A DNA stretch of 38,092 nucleotides, from assembly GCF_018332695.1 (NCBI RefSeq), contig NZ_BOQN01000125.1, positions 1-38,092 on the forward strand, read 5' to 3'. This DNA is from Paractinoplanes toevensis. Its GTDB lineage: Bacteria > Actinomycetota > Actinomycetes > Mycobacteriales > Micromonosporaceae. The translations under genes and the position numbers were made by a program. Under the pieces are notes generated by a model. That model ran no database searches, was not told the origin of the DNA, and saw nothing but the letters and a program-made list of their open reading frames with translations. Shown here piece by piece: positions 14,842-22,170 of the stretch; position 1 is the stretch's first letter, and every line of letters begins with the position of its first letter.

Positions 14842-17097
14842 TCAGTCGGCGGCGGGAGCGGTGGCCGGGGTGGGCAGGACCCGGCGGGTGGTCACCGGCG
14901 CGGTGCCCATGACCGGCAGGGTGAACGAGATCAGGGTGCCGCCGCCGGGGTTGTCGGTGGCCACGATCCAACCGCCGTGCCGCTCCACGACGCGGTGGCA
15001 GATGGCCAGGCCCAGGCCGGTGCCGGGATATCCGCCGGCATGTTGCGCGGCTCGGTGGAAGGACGTGAACACGCGAGGCTGGTCCTCGGCGGGAATGCCG
15101 ATACCCCGGTCCGCGACATCGATCCGGACCCGGCCGTCCGGTTGCGGATGAGCGGAGATGACGACGTGCGGGAGCTGGCCCGGGTGCGTGTATTTGAGGG
15201 CGTTGCCGATCAGGTTGTCCAGCAGTTGCCGCACCATGGCCCGGTCGGCCAGCACCAGTGGCAACGCCGCGGTCGTGATGTCCGGCCGGGGCGGCTGCGG
15301 GTGGCCGGGGATCCGCAGATGCATGGTGCGGTCGTTGACGACCTCGTCGACCAGGCTGCGGAGGGCTACGGGTTCGAGGTTGAGGTTGCCGTCGCGGGCG
15401 GTGGCGTAGGCGAGCAGGTCGTCGATCAGCCGGCGCATCCGGTCGACACCGCTGATGATCCGGGCCGCGGTGGGCCGCAGCGTGGCCACGTCGTCGCCGT
15501 CGGCGAGACCCTCGTTCAGCAGCTCGGCGTACCCGGCGACGACCGACAGCGGAGCACGCAGGTCGTGGGCGGCGACCGCGGCGAAGCCGCGCAGATCGGC
15601 CTCCCGTTCGCGCAGGTCGCTGATCGTCGCGGCCAGCTCCGCCTCGACCGCCTTGCGCGCGGTGACGTCGTGGAACACCGCCACCGCCCCCACCCGGCTG
15701 TTCGCCCGGTGCAGCGGCCGGGCGGACACGCTGACCGTCATCGGGTCCGGCCGGGTCGCGGTGCGCACCACCATCTCGTCCTGCTCGGTGTGCTCGCCGT
15801 CGAGCGCCCGGATCAGCGGCAGGTCGGCGGTGCGGAACGGGGTGACGCCATCGGCCTCGTAGAAGCCGATCCGGCCGGCCCAGTTGTGATCGGCGGGGTG
15901 TTGCTCGAGGTCGATCAGGGCCTGCGCCGCCGGGTTGTAAACCAGCAGTCTGCGATGCTCGTCGATGACCACGACGCCGTCGCTGATGCTGTCCATGACG
16001 GCTTCCAGCAGGTCGGCCTGCTCCCGGGCGGCGCCCTCGGCGGCGACCAGTTCACTGGTCGCGGTGCGCACCTTCGCCTCGGCGCGAGCCCGGCCGGTCG
16101 CCAGCACCCAGACCAGGCCGGCCAGCAGCAGCCCCAGCAGACTGCCGCTGACCGCGACGACCGCGGGCAGCCGGGTGATGCCGCCGGGCAGCGCCGCCCC
16201 GTGGGCGGCGACGTGCAGTTGCCACCGGTGGTCGGCGACGGTGATGGAGCCGTTGCTGGTCAGATCGCGGCGGCCGGTGTTCGCGGAGCGCACGGCGGCG
16301 ACGGTGACCGGCCGCCCCGCCGCGTCGTCGGCGGTCAGCGTGACGTCGAGCAAGCCTTGCGAGACCTGCGACAGGGCGGCGTCGAGGAACTTCTGTCCCC
16401 GCAACCCCATCAGGATCCAGCCGCTCTGCCGCCGCACGCCGGTGACCGCGTTGATGGCATAGACCGGAGCGGCCAGCACGAACGACATCTGCCGCTGCGC
16501 CGGCGGCAGGCTCTGATCGATGATCAGTTGGTAGGCGTCGGAGATGGTCACCTGTCCGCTGCGACGGGCGGCCTGCATCGCGTGCGCGGGGGCCGGGGCC
16601 TGCCCGACGTCGATGCCGGCCTGCCGCCGGCCCGTCGAACTGTCCAGCGAGCGGACGAACACGGTGAACAGGTGCTCCGGGACCGCGCGGTGGGGCCGGA
16701 GCCGCAGCTCGGGCAGACCGCGGGTGCGCCATTTCGCCTGGGTGGCCGCGACCTGCCCGTCGGTGGCCGGGACCACCAGGACCACCGAGGTCACCCCGGC
16801 CAGGTGCCGCTCGGCCAGCGGTGCCGTGACCTGGGCGAACTTCGCCGCCGTCAGGTTCTCGAACGCGCCGGTCGCCGAGGCGACGGCGCTGACCGTGTCC
16901 ACGTACCGGCCGATCTCGGCCGTCGCGGCCGCGACCACCAGCGCGTTCCGCCGGGCCAGCTGCTGCTCGGCGTTGTCGCGCTGGCCGGCCGCCAGCGCCG
17001 CGGCGGCCCCGAACGTGGCGATCGCCGCGATCACCGCGACCAGGCCGGCAAGGAGCAGCGCCTGCCGAGCGCGCAGCCTTACCGCCAGTCGTGTCAC
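14842..17097 (-). CDS. CHASE-PAS sensor histidine kinase
   Basis: A 751-aa membrane histidine kinase. TM1 is about residues 13-37. An extracytoplasmic CHASE-type sensor follows (FENLTAAKFAQVTAPLAERHLAGVTSVVLVVPATDG, later GRRQAGIDVGQAPAPAHAMQAARRSGQVTISDAYQL), and TM2 is about 313-337. Next are a PAS domain (LLEAVMDSISDGVVVIDEHRRLLVYNPAAQALI), a HisKA domain with phospho-acceptor H511 (FAAVAAHDLRAPLSVV), and an ATPase domain with N box DNLIGNALKYT, G1 DRGIGIP, F box FTSFHRA and G2 GTGLGL. The GTG at 17097 follows GGAAAGGC. CHASE domains bind small ligands such as adenine derivatives or peptides. No receiver-domain protein adjoins it; the frameshifted LuxR gene begins 54 nt downstream. A nested dyad lies just upstream of the start. 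Confidence 0.9.
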   Translation of the reverse strand: MTRLAVRLRARQALLLAGLVAVIAAIATFGAAAALAAGQRDNAEQQLARRNALVVAAATAEIGRYVDTVSAVASATGAFENLTAAKFAQVTAPLAERHLAGVTSVVLVVPATDGQVAATQAKWRTRGLPELRLRPHRAVPEHLFTVFVRSLDSSTGRRQAGIDVGQAPAPAHAMQAARRSGQVTISDAYQLIIDQSLPPAQRQMSFVLAAPVYAINAVTGVRRQSGWILMGLRGQKFLDAALSQVSQGLLDVTLTADDAAGRPVTVAAVRSANTGRRDLTSNGSITVADHRWQLHVAAHGAALPGGITRLPAVVAVSGSLLGLLLAGLVWVLATGRARAEAKVRTATSELVAAEGAAREQADLLEAVMDSISDGVVVIDEHRRLLVYNPAAQALIDLEQHPADHNWAGRIGFYEADGVTPFRTADLPLIRALDGEHTEQDEMVVRTATRPDPMTVSVSARPLHRANSRVGAVAVFHDVTARKAVEAELAATISDLREREADLRGFAAVAAHDLRAPLSVVAGYAELLNEGLADGDDVATLRPTAARIISGVDRMRRLIDDLLAYATARDGNLNLEPVALRSLVDEVVNDRTMHLRIPGHPQPPRPDITTAALPLVLADRAMVRQLLDNLIGNALKYTHPGQLPHVVISAHPQPDGRVRIDVADRGIGIPAEDQPRVFTSFHRAAQHAGGYPGTGLGLAICHRVVERHGGWIVATDNPGGGTLISFTLPVMGTAPVTTRRVLPTPATAPAAD

Positions 17098-17109
17098 GCC
17101 TTTCCAGTC

Positions 17110-17156
17110 GGCAGGTTCGGCCGATCATCTGATCGGCAGTACCGAACCTCCCTGCC
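17110..17156. promoter_or_regulatory. Nested inverted repeats upstream of the CHASE kinase
   Basis: The inner dyad CCGATCA-TC-TGATCGG (17121-17136) is perfect. It is flanked by the outer arms AGGTTCGG (17113-17120) and CCGAACCT (17142-17149), which are exact complements; GGCAGG and CCTGCC extend the outer pair with a small bulge. It lies 13-60 nt upstream of the kinase GTG, in its leader or promoter, within the 157-bp divergent gap to the TIR gene. It could be an operator for a dimeric regulator or an mRNA hairpin. Confidence 0.6.
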
Positions 17157-17254
17157 CGTCCCTTTTGCCTCAGGTGAGCGGCGGTGAGAGCGGATCGTCC
17201 GATCGCCCGTTCGGGGGTGGTTGTCCGGGTGGGTGGCCGGGCAGGGTGTACCCC

Positions 17255-20254
17255 GTGAGCGATACGTCCCGGATTTTCATCTCGCATACAGGTGTGGATC
17301 GGCCGTGGGCGGAGTGGGCGCGCTGGCACCTGGAGCGCGCCGGTTACGCCACCGAGTTGGATTGTGTCGATTGGAAGGCCGGCGACAACTTCGTCGAGCG
17401 GATGCATGAGGCGCTCGACCGCTCGAACCCGATGCTGTTGCTGCTGTCGTCGGCGTACCTCGATCCGGGTCGTTTCACGACGGACGAGTGGACGGCGCGC
17501 TGGGCGCAGCGGCGGAAGGACCCGGACGCGAGGTTGATTCCGGTACGGATCGACAATGTCGATCTTCATACCGGGATCTGGGCGCCGATCATCGTGCCGA
17601 GCCTGTTCGATCTGACCCCGGAGAAGGCGGTGCGGCTACTGCTGGATTCGGTCGGCGGGCTGCCGGATTCGCCCGCGCCGGTGACGGCTCCGCGCTATCC
17701 CGACAGCCCGGTCCCGGCCGCGAGTGCCGATGCGGGTCCGCGCCCGCCAGGCTCGCTGCCGGCGGTGTGGAACGTGGATCGGCGGAATCCGGCGTTCACC
17801 GGCCGCGACAGCGTGCTCAATCAGGTGCACGACGGTTTGTCCGGGGATGGGCGGGTCGCGGTGCAGGCCGTGCACGGCATGGGTGGGATCGGGAAGACCC
17901 AGCTGGCGCTGGAGTACGCGCACCGCTTCGCCGGCGAATACGATCTGGTGTGGTGGGTGTCCGCGGAACAGGCCGGGCTGATCGGTGAGCAGTTCGCGGC
18001 GCTCGGTGTCGAGCTGGGCATCGTCGATGCCGGCGCGGACTCGGCGGTCGCGAAGAGCAAGGTGCTGGGCCATCTGGCCGGGCTGCGACGCTGGCTGCTG
18101 ATCTTCGACAACGTGGTCAACAGTGAAGATGTCCTGCCGTGGCTGCCCCGTGGCGGCGGCCATGTGCTGATCACCTCGCGGCGCGGGAACTGGCACCAGA
18201 TCGCCCACGCGCTCGAGCTGGACGTCCTGTCCCGCGAGGAGGCGGTGCGGTTCCTGGTCGAGCAGCGGCCCGGCCTGGAGATCGTCGAGGCCGACCGGCT
18301 GGCCGACGCCGTGGGTGACCTGCCGTTGGCGTTGGCGCAGGCGGTCGGCTACCTCTCCGAGACGGGCATGCCGGTCACCGAGTATCAGCAGTTGCTGGTC
18401 GAGGAAACCCAGGCCGTGCTGGCGCTGGGCCGCCCGATCGACTATCCGCAGTCGCTGGCCGCGGCAATCACACTGAACGTGGCCGCGCTGTCGGAGGCGG
18501 ACCCGGCGGCGGTGGCGATCCTGCGGCTGTGCGCTCTGCTGGCGCCCGAGCCGATCTCGGTCGACCTGATCGTCGAGGTCGCCCAGCCGACCGATCCCTT
18601 TCCGCGGGTGCTGACCGCGCTGCGGGACGTGATCGGCAAACGGCTGGCGCGGCAGGAGGCCATCGGTCGAATCGGCGCGTACGGGCTCGCCCGGCTGGGG
18701 TCAGGGACGGTGACGGTGCACCGGCTGACCCAGGCTGTCGTTCGCAGCGAGATGGAACCATCCGTGGCGGCCGAACTTCTGGCGCACCTGGAATCAGTGC
18801 TCGGCAGCATGAACCCGGGTGGCCCGAAGAACCCGGAGAACTGGCCCGCTTGGGCGCGCTTGCTTCCGCACCTGCTCGCGGTGGGCCCGGCTGGTACCGA
18901 TGATCCGGTCTTGCGCGAGTGTGCGCGTGATGCCGTGGTCTACCTGATCAGCCGGGGTGACACCAGGCCGGCCCAGCAACTCGCCGAGAGCCTGCACGAG
19001 GAATGGAAGCAGCGTCTGGGAGCCGATCACCGGGACACTCTGCGGGCGGCGACCGAACTGGTGTGGACGCTCCGGGACCTCGGCGAATTCAGCCGGCTGC
19101 GGCCGTTGGTCGACGACACTCTGACTCGGCAGATCAACACGCTGGGACATGACGATCCCGACACCCTCCGTAGCGCTGCTGACCTCGCCGTTGTCCTCGG
19201 TGCCCTGGGCAACCACCCACGTGCAGAAGAGATTGAGCGCGACGTGTGGAAGCGGCGCCGGCGGGTGTTGGGCGAGGAGCATCCGGACACGCTGACGGCG
19301 GCAGGTAACGTCGCGGCCTCATTGCGTGAGTTGGGGCGGTATCAGGAGGCATTGGCACTCATTCAGCAGGTGTGGGAGCAGCAGCGGCGGGTGTTGGGTG
19401 AGGACCATCCGGAGGCGTTGACGGCCGGCGGCAATGTCGCGATGTCGTTGCGTGAGTTGGGGCGGCGTCAGGAGGCATTGACGCTCATTCAGCAGGTGTG
19501 GGAGCAGCAGCGGCGGGTGTTGGGTGAGGAGCATCCGGATACGTTGATGTCGGCGGGCAATGTTGCGATTTCGTTGGGTGGCGCGGGGCGGCATGAGGAG
19601 GCGTTGGCGCTCATTCAGCAGGTGTGGGAGCAGCGCCGGCGGTTGTTGGGTGAGGAACATCCGTACACACTGACCTCGGCGAACAATGTCGCGACGTCGC
19701 TGGGAGCGCTGGGGCGGCATCAGGAGGCGTTGGCGCTCATTCAGCAGGTGTGGGAGCAGCGCCGGCAAGTGTTGGGTGAGGAACATCCGGAAACGCTGAT
19801 GTCGGCGAACAATGTCGCGACGTCGCTGGGAGCGCTGGGGCGGCATCAGGAGGCTTTGGCGCTCCTTCGACAGGTGTGGGAGCAGCAACGGCGACTCTTG
19901 GGCGAGGATCATCCGAGCTCGCTGACGTCGGCGAACAACATCGCGTCGAACCTTGGATCGGTGGGGCGGCATCAGGAGGCGTTGACGCTCCAGCAGAAGG
20001 TATTGGAGCAACGACAGCGAGTTCTAGGTGAGGGCCACCCGGAAACGTTGATGACCTGCTTGAATCTCGCGGTGGTTCATTTGAATCTCGGCCGGATCCT
20101 GCCTGCTCGTCGTTTGGCTGATCACGCATGGAAAGGCCTCCGTGAACTGCTCGGCGCTCCGCACCCGAATACTCAGCGGGCAGCACAGATTCGAGATTCG
20201 TTGATCCGGAAGATGGGCGGGCAGGCGGGCAGCACCAGGAAGCGTCGGCGCTGA
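17255..20254 (+). CDS. TIR-NB-ARC-TPR (STAND) immune-type protein
   Basis: A 999-aa cytosolic STAND protein. Residues about 5-140 are a TIR domain (RIFISHTGVDRPWAEWARWHLERAG; probable catalytic Glu E78 in TTDEW), which in defence proteins degrades NAD or makes cyclic ADP-ribose signals. Residues about 185-500 are an NB-ARC ATPase: P-loop GMGGIGKT (208-215), Walker B LLIFD (about 281-285), sensor LITSRR, DLPLALA (about 355) and a winged-helix VHRLTQ near 487. From about residue 588, nine 42-residue kinesin-light-chain-type TPRs plus a partial unit (LGEEHPDTL...NVAxSLxxLGRxQEALxLIQQVWEQ) form the sensor arm. The GTG at 17255, eight nt after GCAGGG, is chosen. Related TIR-STAND proteins act in anti-phage abortive infection; a non-immune signalling role cannot be excluded. 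Confidence 0.88.
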   Translation: MSDTSRIFISHTGVDRPWAEWARWHLERAGYATELDCVDWKAGDNFVERMHEALDRSNPMLLLLSSAYLDPGRFTTDEWTARWAQRRKDPDARLIPVRIDNVDLHTGIWAPIIVPSLFDLTPEKAVRLLLDSVGGLPDSPAPVTAPRYPDSPVPAASADAGPRPPGSLPAVWNVDRRNPAFTGRDSVLNQVHDGLSGDGRVAVQAVHGMGGIGKTQLALEYAHRFAGEYDLVWWVSAEQAGLIGEQFAALGVELGIVDAGADSAVAKSKVLGHLAGLRRWLLIFDNVVNSEDVLPWLPRGGGHVLITSRRGNWHQIAHALELDVLSREEAVRFLVEQRPGLEIVEADRLADAVGDLPLALAQAVGYLSETGMPVTEYQQLLVEETQAVLALGRPIDYPQSLAAAITLNVAALSEADPAAVAILRLCALLAPEPISVDLIVEVAQPTDPFPRVLTALRDVIGKRLARQEAIGRIGAYGLARLGSGTVTVHRLTQAVVRSEMEPSVAAELLAHLESVLGSMNPGGPKNPENWPAWARLLPHLLAVGPAGTDDPVLRECARDAVVYLISRGDTRPAQQLAESLHEEWKQRLGADHRDTLRAATELVWTLRDLGEFSRLRPLVDDTLTRQINTLGHDDPDTLRSAADLAVVLGALGNHPRAEEIERDVWKRRRRVLGEEHPDTLTAAGNVAASLRELGRYQEALALIQQVWEQQRRVLGEDHPEALTAGGNVAMSLRELGRRQEALTLIQQVWEQQRRVLGEEHPDTLMSAGNVAISLGGAGRHEEALALIQQVWEQRRRLLGEEHPYTLTSANNVATSLGALGRHQEALALIQQVWEQRRQVLGEEHPETLMSANNVATSLGALGRHQEALALLRQVWEQQRRLLGEDHPSSLTSANNIASNLGSVGRHQEALTLQQKVLEQRQRVLGEGHPETLMTCLNLAVVHLNLGRILPARRLADHAWKGLRELLGAPHPNTQRAAQIRDSLIRKMGGQAGSTRKRRR
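19268..20023 (+). repeat. Tandem 126-bp coding repeats (TPR units 3-8)
   Basis: Six consecutive 126-bp units, each encoding one 42-residue TPR, with strong DNA-level similarity. The string GGCATCAGGAGGCGTTGGCGCTC recurs nearly unchanged in units 5-8 in shortened form, as does CAGGTGTGGGAGCAG. Units before 19268 and after 20023 are clearly more diverged. The pattern indicates recent duplication or gene conversion inside the sensor arm, as in repeat proteins that change specificity quickly. Confidence 0.8.
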
Positions 20255-20315
20255 TCCAGCAGGGTCAGAACAGGATCCTGACCGGATCCCTACATCCATC
20301 GTCCATCGTGGCGAG
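20255..20315 (+). terminator. Possible stem-loop after the TIR-STAND gene
   Basis: A 61-bp gap before the protease gene contains GGTCAG (20263-20268) and CTGACC (20278-20283) with a 9-nt loop that itself includes the start of the palindrome AGGATCCT. No T-run follows, so termination is only a possibility. Confidence 0.3.
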
Positions 20316-21317
20316 ATGATCAGAATTCGTTTCCTGCTGGTGGTCGCGGTCGCCCTACCCCTCGCCGGGGTGGCCGGCGCCGCGACCGCGGGCCCCGCGC
20401 CGAGTGGAGTCACGACCCGGGAGGACTCGGTGACGGCCGCGCAGCGCAAGGCCGTCGACGTGTACTGGACGCCGGACCGGATGCGGCTGGCCGGCGCCCT
20501 GGTCCCGGAGATCACGCCGATCCCGCCGGACGACCACACGCCGGACGACCACGTCGTGCTGCCCGCGCGGGTGCCTGACACCGGCTCGGTCTGGACGCAC
20601 GGCACCGAGGTGGCCGCCACCGTCGGGCGGCTGTTCTTCACGTTCAGCGACGGCTACGACGGCAGTTGCAGCGCGACGTCGGTGGAGGCGGCCAACCGGA
20701 GCACGATCGTGACCGCCGCGCACTGCTTCCGCGGCACCGGCGATCCCGCCGACCCGGACACCTGGAATCACAACGTCTACTTCGTTCCGGGCTACCGCAA
20801 CGGGACCAAGCCGTACGGCGGCTTCAGCATCCGGACGATGTTCACCTCCGCGCCGTGGGACACCGGCACCGACTCCGCGGACGTGGCGGTGGCCGGCTTC
20901 GACGCCGCGGTGGCCACGGTGAACCCACGGCGGGCCGACGGCAGGCGCTTGGCCGATGCGGTCGGCGCCCAGCGGATCGCGTTCCGCGCACCGGCGACCG
21001 GTGAGTTCGTCCACGCGTTCGGCTACCCGCACGTGCAGTCCGGAACCCGGTGGCTGGGCGCCCGGATGGTGCACTGCGCCGGCCCGGTCCGGTCCGGTCC
21101 CCAGGCGCCGCTGCTCTACGGCATGCCGTGCGAGATGGCCCACGGCGCGAGCGGCGGCCCGCACTTCGCCGCGTTCGACCCGGCAACCGGTCGCGGCACC
21201 GTAGTCGGCGTCACCACCACCGGCAGCGACCTGGCCGGCGGCGCCGAGGAACGCTCCTACGCCACCCGCCTGGGCGCGGCCGCCCGAACCCTGTACGACC
21301 GGGCGGGCCGGCGCTGA
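20316..21317 (+). CDS. Secreted trypsin-like serine peptidase
   Basis: A 333-aa exported protease of the chymotrypsin fold (V8/glutamyl-endopeptidase-like group, family S1). The signal peptide is IRIRFLLVVAVALPLAGVAGAATAG, and a pro-region follows to about residue 95. The catalytic triad can be assigned: H136 in VTAAHCF, D189 in SADVAVAGF and S279 in HGASGGPHF. Cys pairs fit the fold's disulphides: SC near 117 with the HC Cys, and HCAG with MPCEM. The ATG at 20316 begins the signal peptide directly. It is downstream of the TIR-STAND gene, but its export signal makes a joint immune function unlikely. Similar proteases are abundant in actinobacteria and degrade extracellular protein. Confidence 0.88.
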   Translation: MIRIRFLLVVAVALPLAGVAGAATAGPAPSGVTTREDSVTAAQRKAVDVYWTPDRMRLAGALVPEITPIPPDDHTPDDHVVLPARVPDTGSVWTHGTEVAATVGRLFFTFSDGYDGSCSATSVEAANRSTIVTAAHCFRGTGDPADPDTWNHNVYFVPGYRNGTKPYGGFSIRTMFTSAPWDTGTDSADVAVAGFDAAVATVNPRRADGRRLADAVGAQRIAFRAPATGEFVHAFGYPHVQSGTRWLGARMVHCAGPVRSGPQAPLLYGMPCEMAHGASGGPHFAAFDPATGRGTVVGVTTTGSDLAGGAEERSYATRLGAAARTLYDRAGRR

Positions 21318-21430
21318 ATCCGCAGCGATTTCCGGCAGGCCGGGCGGTAGCATCGACGCCGTGCGATGACCGGTCCGTGCCGACGGATGACTCGGGTCGC
21401 ACGGCGAGATGACCTTGGAAGCGGGCCGTA

Positions 21431-21922
21431 GTGAGCATCCACTTGTCCAGGGGAGGCACGCTGCGGCGGGTCGTGCTCAGTTGTGACGTCGCGGGTTGCC
21501 CGATCCAGCTGGAGCCGCCGGCCATCGAGGCGTGGCGCAGTGACACCGACGCCCGGTCCTGGGCTCGTGATCACGCTGTCGGTTGGACGTCCGACCCGAT
21601 CCGGCAGACCGACTACTGCCCGGAACACGCCCGGTTCAGCGAGGCCCCGGCCGCCGACGACATCCCGGCCCGGCCGACCGCGACCGTGCGGGATCGGTCC
21701 GGCAACCCGCTCAACCGCGATGACTACACCGGACGGTTGCGGGAACAGCTCGTCGAGGGTGACCGGCTCACAGCCCGAACGCTGACGCTGACGGCGGCTC
21801 AGGCCGCCGTCACGGCCCGGCTGCTGGACGAACTGGCCGGTGTGTACCGCGGGGAGAGCCTGGGTGCGCTTGCGCAGGAGCTTTCCGCGCTGCTGGAGAG
21901 TCGGCTCCGCGACCGGGACTGA
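21431..21922 (+). CDS. Hypothetical protein with Cys/His cluster
   Basis: A 163-aa soluble protein from the GTG at 21431 (an upstream GGAAGCGGG at 21418-21426 may be its ribosome-binding site). I do not recognise the family. The N-terminus holds a possible zinc site, LSCDVAGCPIQLEP with C-x4-C, and later DYCPEHARF with C-x2-H. The C-terminal half is charged and helical (LTAAQAAVTARLLDELAGVYRGESLGALAQELSALLESRLRDRD). A small zinc-binding N-domain plus helical tail is the most that can be said. It is convergent with the small basic protein gene, 42 bp away. Confidence 0.7.
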   Translation: MSIHLSRGGTLRRVVLSCDVAGCPIQLEPPAIEAWRSDTDARSWARDHAVGWTSDPIRQTDYCPEHARFSEAPAADDIPARPTATVRDRSGNPLNRDDYTGRLREQLVEGDRLTARTLTLTAAQAAVTARLLDELAGVYRGESLGALAQELSALLESRLRDRD

Positions 21923-21964
21923 TCGCCACCAGGGCGGCAGTGCCGGACGCAGGCCGGCGGGTGC

Positions 21965-22099
21965 TCAGTGCCCGGTGGGCGGGATGCTCGAGGAGTGGCC
22001 GTTCTTCTCGTCGCGCTTCAGGCGTTTCGCCGTCTGCTTCTCCTTGATCGACTTACCCTTTTTCTTGACGTTCGCCTTGGTCGTCGAGTCCTTGGACAT
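21965..22099 (-). CDS. 44-aa lysine-rich small protein
   Basis: A short gene that reads clearly as protein: 44 codons starting MSKDSTTKANVKKKGKSIKE and ending SSIPPTGH, with a run of Lys/Arg through residue 33. A strong Shine-Dalgarno AGGGAGG lies seven nt before the ATG at 22099. It is strongly basic with no hydrophobic segment, suggesting nucleic-acid or ribosome contact. Similar small Lys-rich proteins occur across actinobacteria without known function (recollection, not searched). It lies 71 bp downstream of the PAS-GAF kinase on the same strand and may share its transcript or have its own promoter. Confidence 0.75.
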   Translation of the reverse strand: MSKDSTTKANVKKKGKSIKEKQTAKRLKRDEKNGHSSSIPPTGH

Positions 22100-22170
22100 G
22101 ATCGAACCTCCCTGAAGCGGGTTGGTGGACCGAACCATACGCCCGTTTTGGCCGAAACGATGATCACCGA

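Noticed and set aside
14977..17187. 736-codon open frame on the plus strand opposite the CHASE kinase
   Set aside because: It mirrors the GC-rich third-position pattern of the kinase gene. Its product is low-complexity (Gly/Arg/Val/His/Gln) and the kinase motifs are on the minus strand.
17255..21317. TIR-STAND protein plus neighbouring protease as a two-component defence module
   Set aside because: The protease has a clear secretion signal and pro-region, so it would not meet the cytosolic STAND protein. A possible stem-loop also lies between the genes.
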